Source: Solirubrobacterales bacterium (lineage in GTDB: Bacteria > Actinomycetota > Thermoleophilia > Solirubrobacterales > Solirubrobacteraceae). Taken from it: a DNA stretch of 32,069 nt. Below, one piece after another: positions 23,103-30,903 of this stretch; the stretch's first letter is position 1, and each line of letters opens with the position of its first letter. The notes under the pieces are model-generated. The model was not told where the DNA came from, did no database searches, and saw only the letters and a program-made list of their open reading frames with translations. The position numbers and the translations under genes are program-made. The stretch spans positions 1-32,069 of the forward strand of contig PMOY01000063.1 of the NCBI GenBank assembly GCA_003165655.1, in the 5' to 3' direction.

Positions 23103-24083
23103 TCAGGCCGCGACCGGTGCGGTACCGAGGACCTGGTGCACGGCACAGAGGATCTTCGCCTCGTCCGGTAGCACGTAGGCTTCCATCGGCTCGCTGTAGG
23201 GCACGGACGCGTCGAGGGCGGTGACCTGCTTGATCGGTGCCTTCAGCGCCGAGAACCCGTGGTCGGCGATCTCCGCCGCGATCAGGGCCGACGCCGACGC
23301 GTGGCGGGTGGCCTGGTCGACGAGCACAACGTGGCCGGTCTTCTCCACCGAGGAGAGAATCGTGTCGATGTCGAGGGGAACCAGCGTGCGGGGGTCGATC
23401 ACCTCGGCCTCGATCCCTTCGGCGGCCAACGACTCGGCGGCGGCCAGCGCCTTACCCACCATCCAACCCGTGGCGACGATCGTCACGTCGCCGCCGGAGC
23501 GCCGGACCGAGGCCTGCCCAAACGGGACCAGGTATTCGCCCTCGGGCACTTCGCCGGGCTCGAGCGTGAGCAGATAATGGTGGAAGTAGCAGACGGGATT
23601 CTCGTCCCGGATCGCCGTCGCCATCAGCCCCTTGGCGTCGGCTGCGGTCGCCGGCAGCGCCACCTTCAATCCCGGGATGCCCATGAACATCCCATAGATC
23701 GAGCCCGTGTGCTGGCCGGCCCAGCCGGCGGTGAAGCCGTAGCCGGCCTTGAGAACGAGCGGCACCTTGACCCTGCCACCGCTCATATAGCGGAAGCGCG
23801 GCGCCTCGTTGACCACCTGATCCATGGCCACAAGCATGAACTCGGCCATGTAGAGCTCGACGACCGGTCGCATGCCGGCGATAGCGGCGCCGACGGCCAT
23901 CCCGATCTCGGCGGTCTCGGAGATCGGGGTCACGCGCACCCGGTCGCTGCCGAAGGCCTTGAGGAACTCGTCGTTCTCGGTGGTGGCGAGGTTCTGTCCG
24001 AAGTACAGGACGCTCTCATCGCGCGCCATCTCCTGGTGGATAGCCTCGTTGATCGCCGCGATGTAGGGGATCTCCCGTGCCAT
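23103..24083 (-). CDS. ThDP-dependent 2-oxoacid dehydrogenase E1 beta subunit, first pair
   Basis: This 326-residue E1 beta-type protein has VRVTPISETAEIGMAVGAAI in the pyrimidine domain and EAEVIDPRTLVPLDIDTI in the C-terminal domain. The segment FTAGWAGQHTGSIYGMFMG replaces the more usual RSGAQHSQSLEAW-type stretch seen in the other beta subunit, so substrate or partner specificity may differ. ATG 24083 has GAGGAGG about 10 nt upstream. It follows its alpha subunit gene by 20 bp and precedes the second alpha gene by 10 bp. Confidence 0.9.
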   Translation of the reverse strand: MAREIPYIAAINEAIHQEMARDESVLYFGQNLATTENDEFLKAFGSDRVRVTPISETAEIGMAVGAAIAGMRPVVELYMAEFMLVAMDQVVNEAPRFRYMSGGRVKVPLVLKAGYGFTAGWAGQHTGSIYGMFMGIPGLKVALPATAADAKGLMATAIRDENPVCYFHHYLLTLEPGEVPEGEYLVPFGQASVRRSGGDVTIVATGWMVGKALAAAESLAAEGIEAEVIDPRTLVPLDIDTILSSVEKTGHVVLVDQATRHASASALIAAEIADHGFSALKAPIKQVTALDASVPYSEPMEAYVLPDEAKILCAVHQVLGTAPVAA

Positions 24084-24103
24084 CAGCTCGTGCCTCCTCG
24101 GGC

Positions 24104-25126
24104 TCAGGCGTAGACGTTGTGCAGGGCCGCTTCGGGCTCTGGATAGGGACTGTCGATGCCGAACTGCACGGCGACCTGCATCTCCTCGCGCACGTGCGCG
24201 GCGATCTGGTCGGCCGCGTCGACCGTCAGCGAGCCGTCACTGATGAGCCTGGCGCGGAAGCGCGGCACCGGGTCGCCGCGGAGGGCCGCCTCGTACTCCT
24301 CGCGCGCACCGAACACCTCGATCGCCTCGTGCTCGGGGTAGTGCAGGGGTACGCCCGGCGGCGCGATGATGTTGCCGTGGGCGCTCAGGCGGTAGACCTT
24401 CGACTCCACCAGCGTGGGGCCGGCGCCCGAGCGGGCACGATCGACCGCGGCTCCCACCGCCTCGTAGACCGCAATCGGATCGCCGCCGTCGACGGTCACC
24501 CCGGGCATGGAGAACGCCTTCGCCTTCATCGCCAGCGGCTCGCCCGCGGCGGCGTTGGCGTCTTCCTGCTCGACGCGCGTCACGACGTTATACGAGTTGT
24601 TCTCCATCACGTAGACGATCGGGAGCTTCCACAGCGACGCGACGTTCAGCGACTCCGAGAACGCGCCCTGCTTGGACGCTCCGTCGCCGAAGAAGCACAG
24701 AACCACCTGGTCCTGCTTGCGGATCTGGGCGGCGTAGGCGGCGCCGGTGGCCTGCGGGATGCCCTGTCCGACGATTCCCGAGGTCCCGAGGAAGCCGCGC
24801 TCGGTGTCGACCAGGTGCATCGATCCCCCGTAGCCTCCGCACAGGCCGGTGCTCCGGCCGTAGATCTCGGCCATCATCGCCTTCGGGTCGGTGCCCAGGG
24901 CGAGCGGGTAGCCGTGGCAGCGGTAGGTGGCCATCAGCTGGTCGCTGGGGCGCAGTGTGGCCAGAGACCCGACGATCGAAGCCTCGGCTCCGTCGGCCAG
25001 GTGCGTGTGACCGCGGATCACTCCGGGGTACTCCTCGAACGTTCCCTTGACTCGCTCCTCGAACTCGCGGATCCGCAGCATCTGTGTGTAGATCCAGACG
25101 AGCCTCTGGTTGTCCAGCTCCTTCAT
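24104..25126 (-). CDS. ThDP-dependent 2-oxoacid dehydrogenase E1 alpha subunit, first pair
   Basis: This 340-residue E1 alpha resembles the acetoin dehydrogenase/pyruvate dehydrogenase alpha type. The ThDP motif is CFFGDGASKQGAFSESLN ending at MENN (about residues 143-176). THLADGAEASIVGSLATL, YRCHGYPLALG and GLCGGYGGSMHLVD are further signatures. I chose ATG 25126 because GAGGAGGAGAG lies directly upstream; an ATG at 25147 would fall within the previous gene. It forms a pair with the beta gene that follows. Without an E2 gene the enzyme may use a lipoyl protein encoded elsewhere or an artificial-acceptor-like route, which cannot be told from here. Confidence 0.9.
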   Translation of the reverse strand: MKELDNQRLVWIYTQMLRIREFEERVKGTFEEYPGVIRGHTHLADGAEASIVGSLATLRPSDQLMATYRCHGYPLALGTDPKAMMAEIYGRSTGLCGGYGGSMHLVDTERGFLGTSGIVGQGIPQATGAAYAAQIRKQDQVVLCFFGDGASKQGAFSESLNVASLWKLPIVYVMENNSYNVVTRVEQEDANAAAGEPLAMKAKAFSMPGVTVDGGDPIAVYEAVGAAVDRARSGAGPTLVESKVYRLSAHGNIIAPPGVPLHYPEHEAIEVFGAREEYEAALRGDPVPRFRARLISDGSLTVDAADQIAAHVREEMQVAVQFGIDSPYPEPEAALHNVYA

Positions 25127-25136
25127 GCTCTCCTCC

Positions 25137-26006
25137 TCATGCCACACCGGCGGCGAATTGGGCGGCCGTGGTCTCGTAGGCGCGCGTGAACTCCTCCTCG
25201 ATCGGCAGGCTGCGCAGCTCGGCCGAGAGCACCTCGACTCCCCACGGGCCCGGATAGCCGACCTCCTGGCAGGCCTCGACGTAGGCGACGATGTCGAACT
25301 CGCCTTCGCCGGGCAGCCGGCGATGGTTCACGGTCTCGTCGACGAGGTCGTCCATATTCTCGAGCTGCCCGTCGGAGAGCTCGACCCAGGTCAGGTACTC
25401 GGCCGGGATTGCGCGCAGCGACGCCGGCGCGATTCCCAGCTTCGCCATGTGCCACGTGTCGATCGCGAGCCCGCCGTTCGGAGCCGCGGCGCTCTGCACG
25501 AGCTCGAGTGCGGCGTCCAAGGTATTCACGTTGACATCGAAGGGCATGAACTCGTAGACGACCTTCGCGCTCGTGTGCCGCGCCGCGTCCTCACACAGCT
25601 CGGCGAACGCCTCGGTGAGCTCGCCGAGCCCACATGGGGTGCCCGGGATGTTGCCGACCTTGATGTGATGGGCGCCGAACGCCGCCGCCGTCTCGAACAG
25701 CAGCGTGCGCCGCGCGTCTGACTCCGCTCGAGCCGGCTCCCCCCGGGCGACGAAGAAGTCCGCGAGGAACTCGACCTGGAGATACGTGAGCCCGGCGTCG
25801 TCGAAGATCTGCTTCATCTCGGTCAGCGTCCGTGTCTCGAGCTGGTGCTCGATGTCGGCGTGCCAGAGGCCGAGTCCCTTGAACCCGACGCGCTGGGCTT
25901 CGGCGCAGCGCTCGCGCCAGTCGAAGGTGCTCCACTCGCGGCCGACGTGGACATCAGCGGGACCGCTCACCGTCCAGTACAGAGCCAGAAGCTCAACCTC
26001 GTCCAT
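25137..26006 (-). CDS. Sugar phosphate isomerase/epimerase-like TIM-barrel protein
   Basis: This 289-residue protein is of the xylose-isomerase-like/AP-endonuclease-2 TIM-barrel family, which includes sugar and inosose isomerases, epimerases and dehydratases acting with a divalent metal. Candidate metal ligands sit at the expected strand ends: Glu in VVYEFMPFD, Asp and His in LAIDTWHMAK, and Glu in WGVEVLS. ATG 26006 has GGAG 5 nt upstream and is preceded by the truncated hydrolase. It lies 10 bp before the first E1 alpha gene, so its product may feed the 2-oxoacid oxidised there. The substrate is not predictable. Confidence 0.82.
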   Translation of the reverse strand: MDEVELLALYWTVSGPADVHVGREWSTFDWRERCAEAQRVGFKGLGLWHADIEHQLETRTLTEMKQIFDDAGLTYLQVEFLADFFVARGEPARAESDARRTLLFETAAAFGAHHIKVGNIPGTPCGLGELTEAFAELCEDAARHTSAKVVYEFMPFDVNVNTLDAALELVQSAAAPNGGLAIDTWHMAKLGIAPASLRAIPAEYLTWVELSDGQLENMDDLVDETVNHRRLPGEGEFDIVAYVEACQEVGYPGPWGVEVLSAELRSLPIEEEFTRAYETTAAQFAAGVA

Positions 26007-26247
26007 CGTCACTCCTCGTCTCTCGCACGCGGACATCAACGTAGCGCCGGCGAGGCGACGCGGCCAGCCAACGCGCGCAAGTGTTCTTGTCGGCCAGCGC
26101 TCGACGCCGCGCTCGCCTGCGCCCGCGAGGCGATCCGGGCAGGGCGAGCGCCTCGACCGCGTGGCCGGCGGCGCGCAGGTCGGGCAACACCGGCTCCCAG
26201 CACCATGCTCCGGCGAACGCTCCATGGAACAACAGGATCCGCGCCAT
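25993..26247 (-). pseudogene. Truncated alpha/beta hydrolase (N-terminal remnant)
   Basis: This frame of 84 codons has a strong GAGGAGGAGAG ribosome site directly before ATG 26247. Its first 38 residues are a textbook start of a small alpha/beta-hydrolase esterase: ILLFHGAFAGAWCWEPVL (oxyanion HG motif) then LRAAGHAVEALALPG. After that the translation becomes Arg-rich and unlike any hydrolase; no nucleophile elbow (GxSxG), acid or catalytic His follows, and the frame runs 14 nt into the isomerase gene. It is best read as a remnant left by deletion, possibly kept for coupling to the next gene. A functional short peptide is unlikely. Confidence 0.7.
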
Positions 26248-26256
26248 CTCTCCTCC

Positions 26257-27177
26257 TCAGTGGGTCGTGAGTACGATCTTGCCGCGCAGCCCGCCGCGCT
26301 CGGCGAGCCGGTGTGCCTCGGCGGCGTCTCCCAGGTCGAGCGTCCGCGCGACGCGCGTGCGCAGCGAGCCGCTCGCGACCCGGCGCGCCAGCTCCGCCAG
26401 GGCGGTCGGGTCGCAGTGCACGAGCGGCGTCTGCACCCGGAGCGCGCGCTCGGCGCCGACCTCCACGCGCCTGGTGAACACGGCGACGCCGGCGTCGCGC
26501 ACCGGCGCCGCGGCCGCCGCGCCGATCGGCACGGCATCGATGACGGCATCGACCGGGTCAAGGCCGGCCAGGTCGGTGGACCGCGGCAGCACCTCGTCCG
26601 GTCCGAGCCCGGCCACCCATTCCTCGTCCCCCTCGGAGGCGATCGCCAGCACCCGCAGCCCGTCCTGCACGGCCAGCTGGGTGGCGTAGCCGCCGACGGC
26701 GCCGCTGGCGCCCGTCACGAGCACGGTCGCGCCCGCCGGCGCCGCGATCAGGTCGAGCGCCTGGCGGGCGGTCAGCGCATTCAGCGAAACCGTCGCTGCG
26801 GTCACGTCGTCGAGATTCTCGGGCCGCGGCGCCAGCCACGCGGGCATGACCGCGGCCGCCTCCGCATAGGCGCCCACGCGACCGCCGGTCTGGATCCAGG
26901 GGATCATTCCCAGTACGCGATCGCCGACCGCGTATCCGGACGCCCCCGCCCCGACCTCGCTGACGGCGCCGGCGAGATCCCACCCGAGCACGAACGGCGT
27001 CAGCAGGTCCGGCATCCGCCGGCGGTGGGCCCCGCTGCGGGCGGCGAGGTCGCTGGGATTGACGTTGGCAGCGGCGATGCTGACCACCACTTCGCCGGCG
27101 GCAGGGACCGGCCACGGGTGCTCGCTCGGGCGCAGAACCTCCGGGCCGCCGAACTCGGTGACCTCGCAGACACGCAT
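26257..27177 (-). CDS. NADPH:quinone oxidoreductase-like MDR family protein
   Basis: This 306-residue zinc-free medium-chain dehydrogenase/reductase of the quinone-oxidoreductase group reduces quinones or activated double bonds with NADPH. The N-terminal GroES-like domain begins MRVCEVTEFGGPEVLRPSE and contains AANVNPSDLAARSG. The nucleotide motif is VLVTGASGAVGGYATQLA, and the C-terminus ends GGLRGKIVLTTH. No zinc-ligand Cys cluster is present. I chose ATG 27177 because the family N-terminus begins there, although its ribosome site is weak. It is the first gene of the minus-strand set and is divergent from the phosphotransferase operon. Confidence 0.87.
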   Translation of the reverse strand: MRVCEVTEFGGPEVLRPSEHPWPVPAAGEVVVSIAAANVNPSDLAARSGAHRRRMPDLLTPFVLGWDLAGAVSEVGAGASGYAVGDRVLGMIPWIQTGGRVGAYAEAAAVMPAWLAPRPENLDDVTAATVSLNALTARQALDLIAAPAGATVLVTGASGAVGGYATQLAVQDGLRVLAIASEGDEEWVAGLGPDEVLPRSTDLAGLDPVDAVIDAVPIGAAAAAPVRDAGVAVFTRRVEVGAERALRVQTPLVHCDPTALAELARRVASGSLRTRVARTLDLGDAAEAHRLAERGGLRGKIVLTTH

Positions 27178-27309
27178 CGCGCGACTGTCCGCTGCTCTCC
27201 TCAAGCGGGCGATCGTAGTCGGCGCCGAGCACAGGCGCGGCCTCGGGCCGGCGCGGTGATCGAATCGAGCGCCTGTGTGCATGAGGCCCTGCGCTGAGGG
27301 GCAAGGGTA

Positions 27310-27338
27310 TTGACTTCACGGGCATGCGTCCCTATAAG
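27310..27338 (+). promoter_or_regulatory. Sigma-70-type promoter for the phosphotransferase/biotin operon
   Basis: TTGACT (27310-27315) and TATAAG (27333-27338) are separated by exactly 17 bp, close to the housekeeping consensus and unusual in this GC-rich DNA. The predicted start point is near 27345, giving a leader of about 45 nt. The ribosome site GAGGGAGG (27377-27384) lies 5 nt before ATG 27390. Confidence 0.75.
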
Positions 27339-27348
27339 CCGAGGTGAT

Positions 27349-27362
27349 CTCGCCGCGGCGAG
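27349..27362. promoter_or_regulatory. Palindrome CTCGCCGCGGCGAG just after the promoter
   Basis: This perfect 14-bp palindrome begins a few bases after the predicted transcription start, between promoter and ribosome site. It could be an operator for a repressor or a small hairpin in the leader. No regulator gene is next to this operon in the window, so the protein that might bind is unknown. Confidence 0.4.
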
Positions 27363-27389
27363 GCGACCCGTAGCGCGAGGGAGGTTCGT

Positions 27390-29225
27390 ATGGACAGCAC
27401 GGCGCCTGCAGTCGGCGCTTTTCCCAGTCCGTTCTCGATCGAGGCCCCGCCGGGCTGCGAGGGCTGGCAGGAGATGTACCCCTACTACGCGCTGTTCGAC
27501 GAACGCCGGCGCGAGTCCGACGAGCCCCGCTTCTGGTTCTGGAACTCGATGCACTTCCCCGTACCGATGCCGGCGTTCGACGTGATCTGCATCGACTCCC
27601 CCTACCAAGCGGTGGGATCGTGGCAGAACCGCGTCTTCGCGGTGCCCCCGGCGATGGGCATCGACTACCGGATCGTCAATGGCTACGTCTACATCTCGGG
27701 CAATCCCGTCACCGATCCCGCCAAGATCGCCGAGCGCGCTGAGTTCTTCCAGAAGCGAGCGGGCTTCTACTACGAGAACTGGACCGAGCTCTACGGCAAG
27801 TGGCGGGCGAAGATGGAGTCGCTGATCGCAGAGCTCGGCGATCTGCACGTACCCGAGCTTCCGGAGTACGAGCCGGACGAGGTCGCCTTCGGCGATGACC
27901 GCAACACGGCGTTCTACGAGGTCCTCGACGCCTATGGCCGCGCGCTTCGGCTCGATGACCTCATGTGGCAGCACCACTTCGAGTTTCTCTTGCTCGGCTA
28001 CGGCGCCTACGGCACGTTCGTGGAGTTCTGCAAAGGTCACCTGCCCGACATTCCGGACCAGCACATCGCCCAGATGGTCGCGGGCATCGACGTGCTGCTG
28101 TTCAAGCCCGACGCGGAGCTGCGGCGCCTGGCGCGCCTCGCGCTCGACACGGGCGTCGATGGCGCGTTCGCTCAGGGTCGCTCGCCGGAGGAGATCGACG
28201 CAGCCCTCGAGCAGTCCGAGGCGGGCCGGAGCTGGCTGGAGGAGCTCGAGAAGGCGAAGGACCCGTGGTTCAACATGGCCACCGGCGACGGCCTATACCA
28301 CTACTACCGCAGCTGGCTCGACGATCCGAGCATCCCCTATGCGGCGTTGATCGGGTACGTCACCGCGCTCCGCTCGGGCGAGCAGATCGAGCGTCCCGCC
28401 GAGGAGATCAAGCGCGAGCGCGACCGACTCGCGTACGAGTACGGGGCGCTGCTCGACGACGACTCGCGCGGCGCCTTCAACAATCTCCTGGCTCTCTCGC
28501 GCACCGTGTTCCCCTATGTGGAAGAGCACAAGTTCTTCTGCGACTACTGGTTCCTCACCCGATGGTGGAACAAGATTCGCGAGTTCGGCGCGCTGCTCGC
28601 CGAGCGCGGCTTCCTGCAGGACGGCGAGGACATCTTCCAGCTCACGCGCCACGAGGTCGCCTCCGCGCTGGACGAGATGGTGCTCACCTGGGCCACCGGC
28701 GGTGAGCCGCTCGGTCCCAAGCACTGGCCGCCGATCGTCGCGCGCCGGAAGGAGATCCTTGAGAGGCTCGCGCAGTGGAACCCCCCGCCCGCTCTCGGCG
28801 TGACACCGGAGGCGATCACCGATCCGATGACGATCATGCTGTGGGGCGTGACGACCGAGCGCGTTCGGGAGTGGGCGCGTCAGCAGGACGGCGGCCGGGT
28901 GTTGAACGGTGCTGCGGCGTCGCCCGGCCTGATCGAAGGCGTCGCTCGCGTCGTCAAGTCCGTCAACGAGCTCTCGGACCTACAGGACGGCGAGATCCTC
29001 GTCTGCGGCAGTACATCGCCCGCGTGGGCACCGATCTTCTCGAAGATCAAGGCGACGGTCACCGACGTCGGCGGCGTCATGTCGCACGCCGCGATCGTCT
29101 GCCGCGAGTACGGGCTCCCGGCCGTGGTGGGCACGGGCCGCGCCACCTCGGAGATCCACACCGGACAGACGATTCGCGTCGACGGCACAGAGGGCGTCGT
29201 CACCCTGCTCGATGTGGAGGGGTAG
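27390..29225 (+). CDS. PEP-utilizing enzyme, substrate and phospho-histidine subunit (phenylphosphate synthase subunit 1-like)
   Basis: This 611-residue protein ends in the swivelling phospho-histidine domain of PEP synthase/PPDK: AAASPGLIEGVARVV, then ILVCGSTSPAWAPIF, then VGGVMSHAAIVCREYGLPAV with the phosphorylated His566. The first 480 residues, Trp/Tyr-rich (PRFWFWNSMHFPVPMP), match no ATP-grasp or TIM-barrel domain and probably bind the small-molecule substrate. The PEP/pyruvate-binding barrel is absent, so this is not a PEP synthase. Its size (about 70 kDa) and the next gene (about 38-40 kDa) match the two-protein phenylphosphate synthase of anaerobic phenol metabolism; rifampin phosphotransferase is a one-chain relative. 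It has a strong promoter and ribosome site. Confidence 0.85.
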   Translation: MDSTAPAVGAFPSPFSIEAPPGCEGWQEMYPYYALFDERRRESDEPRFWFWNSMHFPVPMPAFDVICIDSPYQAVGSWQNRVFAVPPAMGIDYRIVNGYVYISGNPVTDPAKIAERAEFFQKRAGFYYENWTELYGKWRAKMESLIAELGDLHVPELPEYEPDEVAFGDDRNTAFYEVLDAYGRALRLDDLMWQHHFEFLLLGYGAYGTFVEFCKGHLPDIPDQHIAQMVAGIDVLLFKPDAELRRLARLALDTGVDGAFAQGRSPEEIDAALEQSEAGRSWLEELEKAKDPWFNMATGDGLYHYYRSWLDDPSIPYAALIGYVTALRSGEQIERPAEEIKRERDRLAYEYGALLDDDSRGAFNNLLALSRTVFPYVEEHKFFCDYWFLTRWWNKIREFGALLAERGFLQDGEDIFQLTRHEVASALDEMVLTWATGGEPLGPKHWPPIVARRKEILERLAQWNPPPALGVTPEAITDPMTIMLWGVTTERVREWARQQDGGRVLNGAAASPGLIEGVARVVKSVNELSDLQDGEILVCGSTSPAWAPIFSKIKATVTDVGGVMSHAAIVCREYGLPAVVGTGRATSEIHTGQTIRVDGTEGVVTLLDVEG

Positions 29226-29231
29226 CCGCTG

Positions 29232-30323
29232 ATGGCCGGCGCCGATGGTCTGGTGCAGTACAGCCGGCCGCTGAGCGAACTGCGGGCGGCCGACGAGTCC
29301 CGGTTCGGCGGCAAGAGCGCCGGCCTCGGCGAGCTGCTGGGCGCCGGAATCCCGGTGCCGGACGGCTTTGCGCTCTCGACCGCCGCCTTCAGCACGTTTC
29401 TCGTCCGGGCGGGCTTGGTACCCGAGATCGAACGGCGGCTGGCCTCGCTTCGCCTGGAGGACCTGGATTCCGTCGGCCTGGCCTGTGCTGAGATCGCCGA
29501 GGCCATCGGATCGGCCTCGGTCCCTGGCGCCGTCGAGGCGGAGATCGCCGGCGGCTACGCCGAGCTCGCTCGCGCCAGCGGCGAGTCCGCCCCGCCCGTC
29601 GCCGTGCGCTCCAGCGCGATCGGCGAGGACAGTGCCACCGACACCTTCGCCGGCCAGCAGCAGACACTCCTGTGGGTACGGGGAGCCGAGGATGTCACCC
29701 GCGCCGTGCGCGACTGCTGGGCAAGCCTCTATAGCCTGACCGCCGTCAGCTACCGGGCCAGGGCGGCCCGGGCCGGTGAGGCGCCGGCCATGGGTGTGGC
29801 CGTGCAGCTGATGGTCGATGCTTCGGTCTCGGGCGTGATGTTCACCTGTAACCCGGTCAGCGGCGATCCGAGCATCATCGCCGTCAACGCGAGCTGGGGT
29901 CTGGGCGAGGCGGTGGTCGGGGGGGAGGTGACGCCGGACGAGTACCTGCTCAGCAAGATCACCCGCGAGGTCGTCCGCACGCGCATCGGAGCCAAGCTGA
30001 TTGAGTACGTACCCGCACCCGCCGGCGGCGGGACCGTGCGGCGGGAGGTACCCGATGAGCGCCGGGAGGTCCCGTGCTTGCCGGAGGGCGCGCTCGGTGC
30101 GCTCGTCGACCTCGCGCGCCGGGTCGAGCGCCATTTCGGATCCCACCAGGACATCGAGTGGGCGATCGCGCGCGCCGGAGCGCTGCCCGACACCCTGTCG
30201 GTGTTGCAGTCGCGCCCCGTCACGGCGATACCCGAGCGCCAGCGTCGGCCACAGCCGCAATCCGCGATCTCGCTCGTGATGAGCACGTTCGGCGCCGGCC
30301 GGCCGCCGTCGATCGACGCCTGA
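29232..30323 (+). CDS. PEP synthase-type ATP-grasp subunit (phenylphosphate synthase subunit 2-like)
   Basis: This 363-residue protein equals only the N-terminal nucleotide-binding part of PEP synthase. Motifs are FGGKSAGLGELLGAGIPVPDG, VAVRSSAIGEDSATDTFAGQ (about residues 122-141), VMFTCNPVSGDPSIIAVNAS, GLGEAVVGGEVTPDEYLL and the closing DIEWAIA with LSVLQSRPVT. It would bind ATP and phosphorylate the His of the partner encoded 6 bp upstream, releasing AMP and phosphate. The domain order is reversed relative to single-chain PEP synthase genes. A CBS-domain third protein, known in Thauera phenylphosphate synthase, is not seen. The BCCP gene starts 6 bp downstream. Confidence 0.88.
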   Translation: MAGADGLVQYSRPLSELRAADESRFGGKSAGLGELLGAGIPVPDGFALSTAAFSTFLVRAGLVPEIERRLASLRLEDLDSVGLACAEIAEAIGSASVPGAVEAEIAGGYAELARASGESAPPVAVRSSAIGEDSATDTFAGQQQTLLWVRGAEDVTRAVRDCWASLYSLTAVSYRARAARAGEAPAMGVAVQLMVDASVSGVMFTCNPVSGDPSIIAVNASWGLGEAVVGGEVTPDEYLLSKITREVVRTRIGAKLIEYVPAPAGGGTVRREVPDERREVPCLPEGALGALVDLARRVERHFGSHQDIEWAIARAGALPDTLSVLQSRPVTAIPERQRRPQPQSAISLVMSTFGAGRPPSIDA

Positions 30324-30329
30324 TCTGGC

Positions 30330-30887
30330 ATGGCGCTCAGCAACGAAGACGTCCGCGAGATCCTGAGGATCATCGACACCACTCCGCTGGCTGAGCTGCG
30401 CATTGAGACTGAGGGGTTCTCGCTCCAGGTGCTGCGTCAGGGTCCGGCGATGGGCGACGCCGTCTCCCGGACTCCGGAAATGCAAGGAGTCCGGGAGACG
30501 GCGTCCCCCACCGCCGGTGGCGAACCTGGGGGTGGCACGGCGGCCGTCTCGATCGCCGCCTCCGCCGACTCCGCAGCCCCGGGCTCCGGCACGCCGGCGT
30601 CGCCCGGCGCCGCCGACACGCCCGCCGGCGCAGCCCCCGCCGACGGCCTGCTCACCGTCCAGGCGCCGATGCTTGGCATCTTCTATCGTGCCGAGTCGCC
30701 CGGTCAGCCGCCGTTTGTCGAGGTCGGCAGCCGGGTTGAGCCGGACACGACTGTGTGCATCATCGAGGTGATGAAGATGATGAACTCGGTGCCTGCCGGG
30801 GTCTCCGGGACGATCGTGGAGGTCTGCGAGGAGAACGCCGGGCTGGTCGAGTACGCGCAGCCGCTGTTCCGGGTGCAACCGGAATGA
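30330..30887 (+). CDS. Biotin carboxyl carrier protein (AccB-like)
   Basis: This 185-residue carrier has an N-terminal helical segment (NEDVREILRIIDTTPLAELR) as in AccB, a long Ala/Pro/Gly/Ser linker (about residues 40-105) and a biotinyl domain starting VQAPMLGIFYRAESPG. The biotinylation site is EVMKMM with Lys149; Val replaces the usual Ala before Met-Lys-Met. The biotinyl domain ends PLFRVQPE. The linker contains a 60-bp near-perfect inverted repeat in the DNA. It lies between the phosphotransferase pair and a biotin carboxylase. No carboxyltransferase is visible yet; it may lie beyond the window. Confidence 0.92.
   Translation: MALSNEDVREILRIIDTTPLAELRIETEGFSLQVLRQGPAMGDAVSRTPEMQGVRETASPTAGGEPGGGTAAVSIAASADSAAPGSGTPASPGAADTPAGAAPADGLLTVQAPMLGIFYRAESPGQPPFVEVGSRVEPDTTVCIIEVMKMMNSVPAGVSGTIVEVCEENAGLVEYAQPLFRVQPE
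30451..30510. repeat. Long inverted repeat inside the BCCP linker
   Basis: The arms 30456-30475 and 30486-30505 are perfect 20-bp reverse complements around a 10-nt loop. After one mismatch the pairing continues for four more base pairs (30451-30454 with 30507-30510). Read in frame it codes part of the disordered linker, residues 41-60 or so. It looks like a palindromic element inserted in frame, and the RNA would form a very stable hairpin within the coding region. Confidence 0.9.
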
Positions 30888-30903
30888 GCGGCGAGGGGGT
30901 GCG

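Noticed and set aside
27390-30323. Frameshifted or broken PEP synthase
   Set aside because: The order of the halves is reversed, the PEP/pyruvate barrel is absent, and both genes have good starts and complete motifs. A natural two-subunit enzyme fits better.
30451-30510. Rho-independent terminator
   Set aside because: The hairpin lies within a continuous coding frame, has no T-tract after it, and the biotin carboxylase gene follows in the same operon.
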